56,239 nt of DNA from Eubacterium sp. (GCA_024690665.1 JAILOU010000024.1:1-56239), one strand, 5' to 3'. Counted from the first letter of the stretch, positions 23,701 to 32,428 are shown. Translations and numbers: made by a program. The notes: generated from the letters alone by a model not told the origin.

Positions 23701-25386
23701 TTATATCCAGTCACGCATCTTGGTGAGAAAATTTTCAATTGTAATTGGTTTTGAATAATAAAAACCTTGAAGACCTGTAATATTGTAGTTACTGCAGATG
23801 TAATCTGCCATCTCTTTGTTTTCGATTCCTTCTACGCACACGCGAGCACCGATTTCTCTTGAACAATCTATGATGGCCTTTAACATGATGCGTCTTGGCT
23901 TTTCTGTTTGAATATTGTTAATGAAGAATCGGTCGATTTTAATCTGGTCTGCCGGAAGGTTAAACAGCAGATTAATTGCCGAGTATCCTGTGCCAAAATC
24001 ATCCAAAGATGTATGAATTCCCAAAGACTGGATAAAACGCATGCGACTGATTAACAGCTTTTCATCTAACAACTTGCATCGTTCGGTAAGCTCAAGACCG
24101 ATGTTTTTGGGATTTACCTTGGACTCTTTTACAATCTTGATGAGTGTAGATTCAAAATTGTCACTTTCAAGCTGTGGATACGCGAGATTAATATTTACAA
24201 TAAAATCCGGTATCATATGAATAATCTGTTTTGCGTCTTCTAAGGACTGTTTTAAAATCCAAACGCCAAGTTCTTGGAAGACCGGATCTTTTTCGAGCCA
24301 TTCGATAAAACTATTTGGTGAAATTATGCCGTATTCTTCACTAGACCATCTTAAGAGTGCTTCCATCGCAATCATTTTGCCGGTTTCTTTACTAAAGATG
24401 GGCTGGTACACCATAAAAAATCCCCTGCAATTGTCTTTGATTGAATATCGGATGGCTTCATATAGGGCAAGTTTTTGCCGTTCTTCATTTAACCAGGACT
24501 CGTTAAAGAGGTAAAGGGAATTGGAATCGGCACATTTGGCTGCTTTGGATAATGCAAATAATGCGCTTGTAATCATGGTGTTTGATGAGATTCCAAGTTC
24601 TTTTGTATAGACGGCGCCTCCGTTGATATCCAGATAGAGTTTGGTGCCTTCTACTTTGATGCCTTTGGATATCAGTGCTTTAACATTCTCAAATACTTTC
24701 GAGCCAAAGGATTCAATGCTGTAATCGCCCGGTTCAAATGATTTTAAAATGGCATACTTGGCCCCATCGAGCTTATATACATTGGCTTCGTCGCGACAGG
24801 CCATGATAATCTGTGATAGGGAACGAAGTACGCTATTTCCACCGATATAACCGTACTTGTTGTTAACGGAAGAAAAATTCCGAACATTAAGGATGGCAAG
24901 ATAATATGGCTTTTCCTGTTGAGAATACAAATCCATGTTTTCAATCATACTTTTCACGGTATAAAGGCCGGTAATCGGATCAATGAAATCCTGCTTTTGA
25001 TAATCAACTACGGCGCCGGCATAAAACGATGGATTGCCGTTTTCGTCCCGTTTGAATTTCGAATAGGTTCCTACCGTTACATATTCTCCGGATTTTGTTT
25101 TAATTCGGTAGGGGATGGTAAGTTCATCTGTTTCACCGGCAAACATCTTTTGGACATTCTCCATAAAAACGGGATAATCCTCCGGATGAATAAGACTTGT
25201 ATAAAGGCTAAGTGCTTCAGGCTCATCCATAACAGAAGAGGGAAGCCCGAGATACTCTACAAAAGATGGTGCCCAATAAACCTTCGAACTTGCATAATCG
25301 GCGTAAAAAATATACCAACCTTCTTTGTGGCTGGAAAATACATCTATGATTTCATCAAAATACTTTATTTTTAAGATATCATCCAT
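23701..25386 (-). CDS. PAS, degenerate-GGDEF, EAL cyclic-di-GMP phosphodiesterase (second)
   Basis: A 561-residue protein. A PAS domain (about 25-130: YWAPSFVEYLGLP, then HPEDYPVF and YRIKTKSGEYVTVGTYSKFK) precedes a GGDEF fold with IGGNSV in place of GGDEF, so it is probably catalytically dead. A complete EAL domain (EALLR, NINLAYP, ELTER, DDFGTGYSAINLL, EGIENKEM) follows. ATG 25386 is preferred over TTG 25392 because GGGGAG sits 8 bp upstream. It and the 21803 gene share the architecture and orientation and are 140 bp apart, so they may be old duplicates. No diguanylate cyclase is encoded in the window. Confidence 0.9.
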   Translation of the reverse strand: MDDILKIKYFDEIIDVFSSHKEGWYIFYADYASSKVYWAPSFVEYLGLPSSVMDEPEALSLYTSLIHPEDYPVFMENVQKMFAGETDELTIPYRIKTKSGEYVTVGTYSKFKRDENGNPSFYAGAVVDYQKQDFIDPITGLYTVKSMIENMDLYSQQEKPYYLAILNVRNFSSVNNKYGYIGGNSVLRSLSQIIMACRDEANVYKLDGAKYAILKSFEPGDYSIESFGSKVFENVKALISKGIKVEGTKLYLDINGGAVYTKELGISSNTMITSALFALSKAAKCADSNSLYLFNESWLNEERQKLALYEAIRYSIKDNCRGFFMVYQPIFSKETGKMIAMEALLRWSSEEYGIISPNSFIEWLEKDPVFQELGVWILKQSLEDAKQIIHMIPDFIVNINLAYPQLESDNFESTLIKIVKESKVNPKNIGLELTERCKLLDEKLLISRMRFIQSLGIHTSLDDFGTGYSAINLLFNLPADQIKIDRFFINNIQTEKPRRIMLKAIIDCSREIGARVCVEGIENKEMADYICSNYNITGLQGFYYSKPITIENFLTKMRDWI

Positions 25387-25509
25387 ACGCAACGCTCCCC
25401 AAAAAGTTTTTTCACCATTACTATTGTACCATATAATTTGTACCTTATGTACGGTAACTTTGTGCGACTATTAGGAAGATGGTTGAGGTAAACTCTTCCG
25501 TTATCTATA

Positions 25510-25632
25510 ATGGAAATAACAGATGCAAAACGTTTCAAAAAACTATTTAATAAGCAGGTATTAGAAGACTTGAAAGATGCGGAATTTACCGGAGAAGTTG
25601 ATGATACGAAGGTGAAAAAACACACTGTGTGA
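25510..25632 (+). CDS. Small ORF of 40 codons, doubtful
   Basis: ATG to TGA encodes a 40-residue, Lys/Asp/Glu-rich peptide (MEITDAKRFKKLFNKQ...). It has no clear RBS and lies in the gap between two minus-strand genes. It could be the remnant of a larger gene or chance. I do not recognise it. Confidence 0.2.
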   Translation: MEITDAKRFKKLFNKQVLEDLKDAEFTGEVDDTKVKKHTV

Positions 25633-25671
25633 TTATTGCGCAGCAAAAGCGATGGGGGAATAAGTGTTTAC

Positions 25672-26274
25672 TTATTCCCAGGAATCTGTTTTTTGTCTGA
25701 TGAGCAATGCGACGATCAGGCCTATAACAAGACCGGTACCTGCGTCGATCGCCAAGAAAGAGTTCTCGAAAGCAGGGATGAAACTTGCGAGTGCACCTGC
25801 CAGCATTCCGATGACTATGCAGGTTGGGAACAAATTCTTAATCCGCTTCGACTTTTCTACTATTACATGATTATCGCATTTTATCACGTGTACATCTGCT
25901 TCGGTTTGAAAGACGATTTCTTTGATTTGTTTTGTCAGATCTTGCATCATGATATCCTGACGGTTTTTCAAATCATCATTTAAGTAGAATTCCCGTGTTT
26001 CATATGCATAGGTTTTAGTGCCTTCCCCGGAAATATAATCAATACCGTATTCCAGTGGATTTACTTCAATCTTGTCAATGAAGATGATACCATTAACAAT
26101 TCCTCTTTTGGTAAGAAGAAAGATTAGACCGTTTGCTGACAGGGTCTGTTGCATCTTCGTGTTTAATTCCTGTCTTTGTGGCAGGTCCTTTAGTTCTTCT
26201 GAAAGAACATAGTTATCTTTCTTCAGTTTTCTTTTGGAAAGTAGTTTATATTTGTACTCTTTAATTTCTTGCAT
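25672..26274 (-). CDS. Hypothetical protein with two C-terminal membrane segments
   Basis: A 200-residue protein of unknown function. Residues 1-145 are charged and look cytoplasmic, including a KNRQDIMMQDLTKQIKEIVF helix. Residues about 148-195 form two hydrophobic segments joined by a short loop (IVIGMLAGALASFIPAF and GTGLVIGLIVALLI), so it is probably anchored with its bulk inside the cell. The start at 26274 is set by AAGGAG 9 bp upstream. A longer open frame further 5' would add an AT-rich leader with no RBS. It is divergent from the VOC protein gene. I do not recognise a family. Confidence 0.75.
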   Translation of the reverse strand: MQEIKEYKYKLLSKRKLKKDNYVLSEELKDLPQRQELNTKMQQTLSANGLIFLLTKRGIVNGIIFIDKIEVNPLEYGIDYISGEGTKTYAYETREFYLNDDLKNRQDIMMQDLTKQIKEIVFQTEADVHVIKCDNHVIVEKSKRIKNLFPTCIVIGMLAGALASFIPAFENSFLAIDAGTGLVIGLIVALLIRQKTDSWE

Positions 26275-26415
26275 GTTCTGTGTCTCCTTACATTTTTTAT
26301 GAGCTGTCTCAATTTTAACATAAATGCGGTAAAAAAGGACTATTTTCGTGAGAAGAAAATAATATATAATCAATATTGCAGACAGTGGTTAGATCTATAA
26401 GAGGAGGTAAGTCAT

Positions 26416-26775
26416 ATGAAAATGCTTCATGTAACTATTATGACGACAAAGTTTGAGGAAGAATTACAATTTTATATGGAGATTGTTGGGTTAAATGTAA
26501 TCAGAGCCATAGATGAACCCGGCCATAAAATCAGGTTTTTGGCAGACAAAAAAGGGGATACCCAGATAGAAATTGTAGAGAATCCAAATGCGAAACCAAT
26601 GGAAAGTGATTTCTTACTGGTAGGTTTTGAAACAGAGGATGCTTTAAAGAAGAGTAATGAACTAAAGGCGCAAGGTTATAAAGTATCGGAAATGATTCAG
26701 CCAAATCCAAAGGCGCAGTTTTTCACGGTAAAAGATCCGGCCGGAGTAACGGTGCAGTTTGTGCAGGAAGATTAA
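26416..26775 (+). CDS. Glyoxalase/VOC superfamily protein
   Basis: A 119-residue single-module protein of the vicinal oxygen chelate fold. The beta-alpha-beta-beta-beta pattern is visible: MLHVTIMTTKFEEELQFYMEIVGL at the start (first metal-ligand His), TQIEIVENP in the middle (second ligand Glu) and FFTVKDPAGVTVQFVQED at the end. Members include lyases, isomerases and dioxygenases, and the precise reaction cannot be assigned. AGAGGAGG precedes ATG 26416. It is immediately followed (2 bp) by a truncated UroD-like fragment, a junction that looks like the result of a deletion. Confidence 0.85.
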   Translation: MKMLHVTIMTTKFEEELQFYMEIVGLNVIRAIDEPGHKIRFLADKKGDTQIEIVENPNAKPMESDFLLVGFETEDALKKSNELKAQGYKVSEMIQPNPKAQFFTVKDPAGVTVQFVQED

Positions 26776-26777
26776 AC

Positions 26778-27047
26778 ATGGCGGTCGGTAAGGATACGTT
26801 AAAGGAGTATTGTCATGCAATCATGGAAACAGGAGTTCAGGTAACGCTGATCGGAGCAGTTCAGCCAACGGTGTGCACTCTCGGAACGGCTGAGGAGTTG
26901 GAACAGGAGTGTAAGACGAATATTGATGCCATGGCAAAGGGGGGAGGCTTTATGCTTGCAACCGGTTGTGAGTGTATCTCGCCACAGGCATTCGATAATG
27001 CAAAACGTATGTATGATATTGCAAATGAATATGGAACGTATCGTTAG
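26778..27047 (+). pseudogene. C-terminal fragment of a UroD/MtaA-like methyltransferase
   Basis: The 89-residue frame matches only the end of UroD-superfamily methyltransferases: TLIGAVQPTVCTLGTAEELE, a MAKGGGFMLATGCE zinc-cysteine segment and the closing NAKRMYDIANEYG helix. Some 240 N-terminal residues, including most of the barrel and the HxC zinc ligands, are missing. It begins 2 bp after the VOC gene without its own RBS, so it is probably decayed, although the remaining frame is intact. A complete relative is at 15900-16910, but the two are not close enough to be a recent copy. Confidence 0.75.
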
Positions 27048-27053
27048 AATAAT

Positions 27054-27086
27054 AGACACAGGGATTAGTCCTTGTGTCTTATTTTT
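27054..27086 (+). terminator. Terminator after the UroD-like remnant
   Basis: AGACACAGGGATTAGTCCTTGTGTCT hairpin followed by TATTTTTT. Confidence 0.82.
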
Positions 27087-27168
27087 TGTTGGAATTTACC
27101 GGACGAAGGTGATACTCTATAACTATAAGAGAAATCATAAAGAAGATTGGATGAAATGGTGGGATAAT

Positions 27169-27795
27169 ATGAAAACAATTATTGTAAATGGAAGTCCGAG
27201 AAAGAATTGGAATACGGCGCAGTTGATGTCAGAAGCGAAAAAGGGCGCCGAGTCGGTTGCAAGCGAGGTGACTTATATCGATTTATATGACCTTAACTTC
27301 ACCGGCTGTCGTTCCTGTATGGCCTGTAAGAGAAAGGGAATCGACAATCCGTGTAAATGTTTTTGGAAGGATGATTTATCTGCGGTAATCGAAGACATCT
27401 ACAGCGCCGATCATTTGATAATTGGTTCGCCGATCTATCATGGAGAGCCGACGGGGCTGGTGCGCTGTTTATTGGAGAGGGTGACATTTCCGCCACTTTC
27501 TTATGATGATTATTCTTCGCTCTTTAAAGGCAAGGTCAACGTGGATATCGTTTTGACGATGAATGCGCCGGAGAATATTTATAAGCAATACTATGAAGAG
27601 AATATGAAAGCGTATTTTGAGCCGTTTCATTTTTTGAATGGAACGATCACCATTACGCCGGTATATGATACCCTACAGGTGAAGGATTATACAAAATACG
27701 ATATGGGCTCTTTTTCTGAGGAACATAAAAAGGCAGTTCATGACACAACGTTTGTGCATGATTTAGAGAGGGCTTTTCAGATTGGCAAGTCATAA
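27169..27795 (+). CDS. Flavodoxin-fold NAD(P)H-dependent oxidoreductase (iron-sulfur flavoprotein-like)
   Basis: A 208-residue protein starting with IIVNGSPRKNWNTAQL, the FMN-phosphate loop of the NADPH-dependent FMN reductase family. CRSCMACKRKG...C near residue 45-60 is the compact cysteine cluster seen in iron-sulfur flavoproteins, and SPIYHGEPTGL is the second flavin-contact loop. ATG 27169 is chosen because the family begins MK-xx-NGSPR; the frame extends 5' across a terminator and is not credible there. It is probably a cytoplasmic electron-transfer or quinone/nitro-type reductase. It stands alone between two terminators. Confidence 0.85.
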   Translation: MKTIIVNGSPRKNWNTAQLMSEAKKGAESVASEVTYIDLYDLNFTGCRSCMACKRKGIDNPCKCFWKDDLSAVIEDIYSADHLIIGSPIYHGEPTGLVRCLLERVTFPPLSYDDYSSLFKGKVNVDIVLTMNAPENIYKQYYEENMKAYFEPFHFLNGTITITPVYDTLQVKDYTKYDMGSFSEEHKKAVHDTTFVHDLERAFQIGKS

Positions 27796-27796
27796 G

Positions 27797-27839
27797 AAAA
27801 AGAACTTCAAGGCACTGTGGTCTTGAAGTTCTTTTTTTA
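27797..27839. terminator. Bidirectional terminator after the flavoprotein gene
   Basis: AAAGAACTTCAAG / CTTGAAGTTCTTT stem with A-run before and seven T after; serves the convergent PucR-type gene as well. Confidence 0.9.
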
Positions 27840-29417
27840 AAATCGGATTTCTATCATGTTGCTTGTATAAGCCTCAATGCCGAGCTGAAGCTTTAGACAA
27901 GCGGTTGAATCATCTAAGGATATGTCTAATAATTTTTCAATGCGATCGACATGATACAACACTGTGTTACGATGCATGTGCAAAAGCTCACTGGTGTCGG
28001 TTGCCTTGCGGTTGCAGGTAAGATAGGTCTGTAACAAGGTCAGCAGATTGCTGCCGTGCTTGCGGTCGTAATCAAGCAGGGTGCGAATCGCATTGAACAT
28101 AAAACTGTTTTGAAAGATGTTTGGCGTAGAGTGATAACTCTTGGCCACAAGAAGCGTCAAAAAGCTCTCTTCAAAGTTATAGTAAGAGACCGGCGTATAA
28201 GTATCACCCTTAATCTGTCTGACGTGAGCGCCGTGTTCGATAGCACAATTAGCCTGGTCGTAAGCGGCTTTGATTTCCCAAAGATTATTGAAGAGATTAC
28301 TTGTGCCGACAAGACAAGGATACTTTAGCAAGATGTGGTCGAGTGCACTTCGTACCGTATCAAGATGGTTGGCCTGGTCGCTTTGATTGTGTAAGATGAC
28401 AATCTTTCGGTTGTACTGCACAACATAGGCAAATGGCAGCGCATCCTGGATATGTTCGGTGAGATTGTCCCACGGAATATTGAAGACATCGTCGAATCCA
28501 ATCTGATGCAGGATGTATTGTTGCTGGAAAGGAAGGCCGGCGTTGGCCGAGCGGGTGATGGCTTCGTCCTGCGTACGAATGTTGTCATCTAATAAATCCA
28601 GGATATACTGTTTGGAAGCCGCAAAGGAAAAACGGTGAAAACGGTCAGTCTTTGCATAATATTCAACATATTGTAAGAACATTTCAAAAATATCAAGACG
28701 ATAGGCATCCGGTTTGTATCTGTTACATTGCATGATTACATAGATAGAAGGGTGTCCGTTGACATGGAAAATCTTCTTAACGGTTTCATACTGTGTCATC
28801 AGATAATCATCGGAAATAATGAGACCGGTTTCTGTTGCAAATTGTTCAAGACGTCTGTATTTACGAAATTTTTCGATGGTTTCTTCATTATGATAACCAT
28901 GTTCCAAGAGAGCCTGCGTTGTCGGGTCGTCAGAAGCAAGATGTTTGGTATAGGCAAGTAATTTGAAGGTTGAATCAAGTATATCAACATGGTTATCTAT
29001 AATATGTTCACTTAGATCCAACAGATCCTGCAGGCCCTTTTCTGAAGTGACCGATAATGCCATGGCGGTTTGCCAGGAGCGATGTTTATCGAATATAGTG
29101 CTGACTTTGTTGACGATGTCTGCAAGTTTTGCATTGGTCTTTAAAATCATAACATGATTGTTAAGGGCTTCATTTTCATGTTCGTCGTAATAACGGTCGC
29201 GAATGCATAGAAAAAAACATCCCGGATTGGTTTTTACAATCGGAAGAAGATCGGTCAGTCTTCCAAGTATAATCTTATCGGAAGATAAAACAGTTGTAGG
29301 AGTGTACAATGTAAAGCCGATAAAGGATAGTGACCCAAAGTCTGCAAGTGGTGTCTCGAGCGAAATATTCAGCTCTGAAAGAAGTATTTGTAGTGTGATT
29401 CCAAAGGTATTTGCCAT
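27837..29417 (-). CDS. PucR/CdaR-type transcriptional regulator (second)
   Basis: A 526-residue regulator. The C-terminal HTH_30 domain (TYLTCNRKATDTSELLHMHRNTVLYHVDRIEKLL) is typical of PucR/CdaR proteins. The N-terminal 100 residues look like the PucR ligand domain (FGSLSFIGFTLYTPTTVL) and the centre is a GGDEF-like sensory region. It belongs to the same family as the 3245-4789 protein but is clearly diverged, so the two do not appear to be recent duplicates. It is divergent from the fucose-isomerase-like gene across 471 bp and is its likely regulator. The effector is unknown. Confidence 0.88.
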   Translation of the reverse strand: MANTFGITLQILLSELNISLETPLADFGSLSFIGFTLYTPTTVLSSDKIILGRLTDLLPIVKTNPGCFFLCIRDRYYDEHENEALNNHVMILKTNAKLADIVNKVSTIFDKHRSWQTAMALSVTSEKGLQDLLDLSEHIIDNHVDILDSTFKLLAYTKHLASDDPTTQALLEHGYHNEETIEKFRKYRRLEQFATETGLIISDDYLMTQYETVKKIFHVNGHPSIYVIMQCNRYKPDAYRLDIFEMFLQYVEYYAKTDRFHRFSFAASKQYILDLLDDNIRTQDEAITRSANAGLPFQQQYILHQIGFDDVFNIPWDNLTEHIQDALPFAYVVQYNRKIVILHNQSDQANHLDTVRSALDHILLKYPCLVGTSNLFNNLWEIKAAYDQANCAIEHGAHVRQIKGDTYTPVSYYNFEESFLTLLVAKSYHSTPNIFQNSFMFNAIRTLLDYDRKHGSNLLTLLQTYLTCNRKATDTSELLHMHRNTVLYHVDRIEKLLDISLDDSTACLKLQLGIEAYTSNMIEIRF

Positions 29418-29888
29418 ATTTCATTCCCCATTATGAAAAAATGTTGTTGTTTTATATGAATATTATAAGATGTTACAAAGAAAAAAGACAATAAGTGAGA
29501 GCGGAAAGTGTTGAAAATCATTGGATTTAACAAGAGAATGTAAAAATCATTGTAGGAAATTACAATAAATAAAACAATCAGTCAGATAAAGCTAACTCAA
29601 GGTTGTCATTAGAACGAAAAAATGTAAGTATCCATTACAGGAAAAAATAATTTATGGAAAGTCTAATAATCATATTAAAATGATAGGGATAAAAATGAAA
29701 ATGCTAAATCGTTTCCGATTTCTAAAGACTAACTTTAGTTCTATCAAGAATATACAAGCCAGGCAGGAAAAAAATTGGGAGGCTGTCTGATGAAATGAAA
29801 TCCCCTTAGATGCTATTGTGTTGTCAGAACAAAGAAACGACGCAGACAAATGCGCCACAAAACTATGATCTTAAGGGGGTCAACATTT
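29418..29888. other. AT-rich intergenic region with possible RBS-sequestering leader
   Basis: 471 bp without a good gene. ATCCCCTTAG (29800-29809) can pair with TTAAGGGGGT (29871-29880), which contains the Shine-Dalgarno of the fucose-isomerase-like gene, so a leader hairpin could hide it. A 31-codon frame with a weak AGGG RBS lies at 29695-29790 (MKMLNRFRFLK...) and could be a leader peptide, but it has no other support. No known riboswitch class is recognised. Confidence 0.4.
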
Positions 29889-31427
29889 ATGATTACAAGA
29901 GGACTAGACGTAAAACTCAATGTAAAGCCAATTTTCTTAGGCTTACAGCACCAGTACTACTATGAAGGACCATGCCGTTTCGCCAAGGGGGAAGCATTAA
30001 CACCGGAGTATGAAGGTATTTTGGCACAGGAACTGCAAAAGGACTTCTTCAAATTAGTAGAAGAGAATATGCCGAAGGAAGCTGTGAATCTGTTAGAGCC
30101 ACTGTTTCTTCCATGTCATGATGACTGGCAGATTCCGGAAGCTGCATTCGATGCTATGACAAATGATAAAGAAGAGATTGATGTCTTTATGATGTCAGGC
30201 GGAATCGCCCGAAGCGGTCTGGTAATCGAGCTTGCACAAAGAACCAAAAAGCCAATCTTCCAAGATCCTGCAACCTGCTGTGACTTAACAGCCGTAACCG
30301 CGGTTATCCGTAACATGGGGCTTGAGTGCTATGCACCTCTTACCTGGGAAGGCGTTGCTCAGCAGATGAGAGTGCTCCGCGTAAGAAAGGCATTAAAGAA
30401 GGCCAACGTACTTCTTGGTGTTCGTTTTGATTCCAATGTATCAAAGAGTGCGAACGATACATTCCTTTCATTGGAAAGAGCAACTGCAAAGTTTGGAACA
30501 AATTTCCGTTTTATCAATTTGCATGAGTTGTTTGATTACATGCAGCCACTTCCGGAAGGTGGTAACTATACAACGCCGGGACGTATGAATACGCCAAATG
30601 TAACAGAAGAAGATCTAAAAGAAGCAGAAAAACTTGCAGATGATTTACTTGCAGGAGCAGATGAAGCAGGTATCGATCGTCAGGAAATGATTCGTTCATG
30701 TACTGCGTATGTAGAAGTTAAGAAGCTCTTAGATCTGCATGATTGCTGTGGATTTACGGTACCATGTCCGGATGCATGTTCAACAAGAAGATTAAATGAG
30801 CAAAGATTCACATTCTGTTTGACACATTCACTTCTGAATGAGCAAGGTATTCCATCTGCTTGTGAATACGACGTAGACGGTGTGCTTACAATGCTGATTT
30901 TATCCACGATTTCAAATCATGCACCATTTATGGGGAATACGAATCCACTCGTATATCTGCCGGAAGAAAATACAATTCGTCCGATGAGACGTTTCCATAT
31001 TGAAGATCTTGCAGAGGTAGACGATTTAACAAACCTGTATCATACAGCGCATTCTACACCAAACCGTAAGCTTCATGGTATTGATGCAGAAAATCAGCCG
31101 TATGCTGTTCGTCATTTCGCATATGACCAGGGATTCGGTGCTGTATTCCGCTATGACTGGAATCGTGATAAAGGAGAGAATATCACAATCTGTCGTATCT
31201 CTCCGGATTGTACCAAACTTTTCGTTGGTAAAGGCGAAATCGTAGCCGGTGGTGACTATGAACTAGATAACTGTAACGGATATGTGGTATATCGCGTTGC
31301 CGATCAGGATAAGTTCTATCAGGCGCAGCTTAACTTTGGTAATCACCTTCCATTCGTATATGGTGATTATACAAAGGAACTGGAACTGCTTGGGGAAGCA
31401 CTTGGCCTTGAGGTCTATAGTGTATAA
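29889..31427 (+). CDS. L-fucose/L-arabinose isomerase-family protein
   Basis: A 512-residue protein of the fucose isomerase-like superfamily. The N-terminal two thirds form alternating Rossmann-like blocks (IDVFMMSGGIARSGLVIELA; NVLLGVRFDSN), and the C-terminal region has EYDVDGVLTMLILSTISNHAPFMGNTNPL and the closing GNHLPFVYGDYTKELELL, as in family proteins that bind a metal-chelated sugar. Start ATG 29889 follows AAGGGGG. Unusual Cys pairs are present (PATCCDLT, DCCGFTVPCPDAC), more than in sugar isomerases, so a role other than fucose isomerisation is possible. It has no fucose kinase or aldolase neighbour; sufE and an unknown gene follow. Confidence 0.72.
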   Translation: MITRGLDVKLNVKPIFLGLQHQYYYEGPCRFAKGEALTPEYEGILAQELQKDFFKLVEENMPKEAVNLLEPLFLPCHDDWQIPEAAFDAMTNDKEEIDVFMMSGGIARSGLVIELAQRTKKPIFQDPATCCDLTAVTAVIRNMGLECYAPLTWEGVAQQMRVLRVRKALKKANVLLGVRFDSNVSKSANDTFLSLERATAKFGTNFRFINLHELFDYMQPLPEGGNYTTPGRMNTPNVTEEDLKEAEKLADDLLAGADEAGIDRQEMIRSCTAYVEVKKLLDLHDCCGFTVPCPDACSTRRLNEQRFTFCLTHSLLNEQGIPSACEYDVDGVLTMLILSTISNHAPFMGNTNPLVYLPEENTIRPMRRFHIEDLAEVDDLTNLYHTAHSTPNRKLHGIDAENQPYAVRHFAYDQGFGAVFRYDWNRDKGENITICRISPDCTKLFVGKGEIVAGGDYELDNCNGYVVYRVADQDKFYQAQLNFGNHLPFVYGDYTKELELLGEALGLEVYSV

Positions 31428-31465
31428 CCCATAAAGTCATTTTAAGAAATGACTCTCTCTTGGGA

Positions 31466-31496
31466 GGGGGCAGTATCAAAACTGCCCCTTCTATTT
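31466..31496 (+). terminator. Terminator-like hairpin between the isomerase-like gene and sufE
   Basis: GGGGCAGT / ACTGCCCC stem followed by a T-rich stretch (TTCTATTTC). Another hairpin (AGTCATTT / AAATGACT) lies just upstream. Probably partial termination. Confidence 0.6.
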
Positions 31497-31519
31497 CAAA
31501 GGAACAGGAAGGTGGAAAC

Positions 31520-31939
31520 ATGGAACGCATGACAATAGCACAAGAAGAACAGACATTTATTGAAGATCTTGCAATGCTTGAGGACTGGTTCTTACAATAT
31601 GAATATCTGCTACAGCTTTCGTGTGAACTGCCGAAACTTCCACCGGAGGATAAGACGGACGATACCCGTGTGCCGGGATGCCAGTCCGGGGTGTGGTTAA
31701 AATTATCTTATTCACAGGGGAAAGTTCACGTAATCGCAGACAGTGATGCGCTGATTATTCGAGGTATCATTGCAATTATTGTGACACTGCTTAATGAGAG
31801 GACTCCACAGGAAATTATGGAATATGAGCCAAAGTTTATAGCTATGACGAATATTTCCAAACAGATTTCGACCGATCGTTTTGACGGACTTCACTCTGTG
31901 ATAAAATCAATACAAATATATGCAGGCACATGCATATAA
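31520..31939 (+). CDS. sufE: SufE-family sulfur acceptor protein
   Basis: A 139-residue SufE-like protein that accepts persulfide sulfur from a cysteine desulfurase. The active-site Cys54 lies in VPGCQSGVWL, matching the family GC.S.VW motif, and the length is normal. ATG 31520 follows AAGGTGG; the frame runs further upstream through a terminator hairpin and is not used. No SufS, SufB, SufC or SufD gene is adjacent, so it may work with a desulfurase encoded elsewhere, or in a special sulfur transfer with the neighbouring genes. The next gene starts 13 bp later and is probably co-transcribed. Confidence 0.88.
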   Translation: MERMTIAQEEQTFIEDLAMLEDWFLQYEYLLQLSCELPKLPPEDKTDDTRVPGCQSGVWLKLSYSQGKVHVIADSDALIIRGIIAIIVTLLNERTPQEIMEYEPKFIAMTNISKQISTDRFDGLHSVIKSIQIYAGTCI

Positions 31940-31952
31940 AGAGGGATAGACT

Positions 31953-32369
31953 ATGGATGCAAATGCAAGAAGACAGTTGGTTATGAATATTTTAAATAAA
32001 GCGCGCGAAGCAACTTTGAAAGAGGCAGAGGCGATTAAGGCGAATCCGAATCCAACCAGGGATTTTTTAGAGGAGCATATCAGAAGCTATGTACTTTCAA
32101 AGTATCTGCTTTCGCCCGATACGCGGGAGGATGATATCAAAGCATTGGCATCGCTTAGTCTTGCAAGGACGATGAAGCTGGACGTGAAGCTGATTCACGA
32201 GCTGGATACGGCAACGCCGTGTGATCATGCAACATCGGAGTCTACGAAGAAGGTCCTTCTATTATATGCGGTGCAAAAGGATTTGGAGCTTCCTCCGAAT
32301 CCGGAGAAGTTGTCTAATGTGACAACGGTAACGGAATTAGTGGATTATGTATATGAGGTTTTCTCGTAA
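31953..32369 (+). CDS. Hypothetical protein following sufE
   Basis: A 138-residue, mostly helical soluble protein with no membrane segment and one Cys (TPCDHATSES). I do not recognise its family. It has an AGAGGGAT RBS, lies 13 bp after sufE, and its terminator overlaps the stop codon region, so it is the last gene of the isomerase-like/sufE unit. A small partner or regulatory role is possible but there is no direct evidence. Confidence 0.75.
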   Translation: MDANARRQLVMNILNKAREATLKEAEAIKANPNPTRDFLEEHIRSYVLSKYLLSPDTREDDIKALASLSLARTMKLDVKLIHELDTATPCDHATSESTKKVLLLYAVQKDLELPPNPEKLSNVTTVTELVDYVYEVFS

Positions 32370-32391
32370 GAGAAGGCCTCATTTTTTTTAA
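32352..32391 (+). terminator. Terminator overlapping the end of the 31953 gene
   Basis: ATGAGGTTTTCTC / GAGAAGGCCTCAT stem followed by eight T; its left arm is coding. Confidence 0.88.
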
Positions 32392-32399
32392 AATTATGG

Positions 32400-32428
32400 T
32401 TGACAAAGAATAAAAGCAGTAGTAATAT
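32400..32428 (+). promoter_or_regulatory. Sigma-A promoter of the glutathione peroxidase gene
   Basis: TTGACA (32400-32405), 17-bp spacer, TAATAT (32423-32428). Confidence 0.75.

Noticed and set aside
26923-27168. Longer N-terminus of the flavodoxin-fold reductase
   Set aside because: The frame runs through the UroD remnant and a terminator; family proteins start at the NGSPR loop.
29784-29802. Hammerhead-ribozyme-like CTGATGA followed by GAAA
   Set aside because: Only three bases separate the two core boxes, so there is no stem II, and no matching stems I and III were found.
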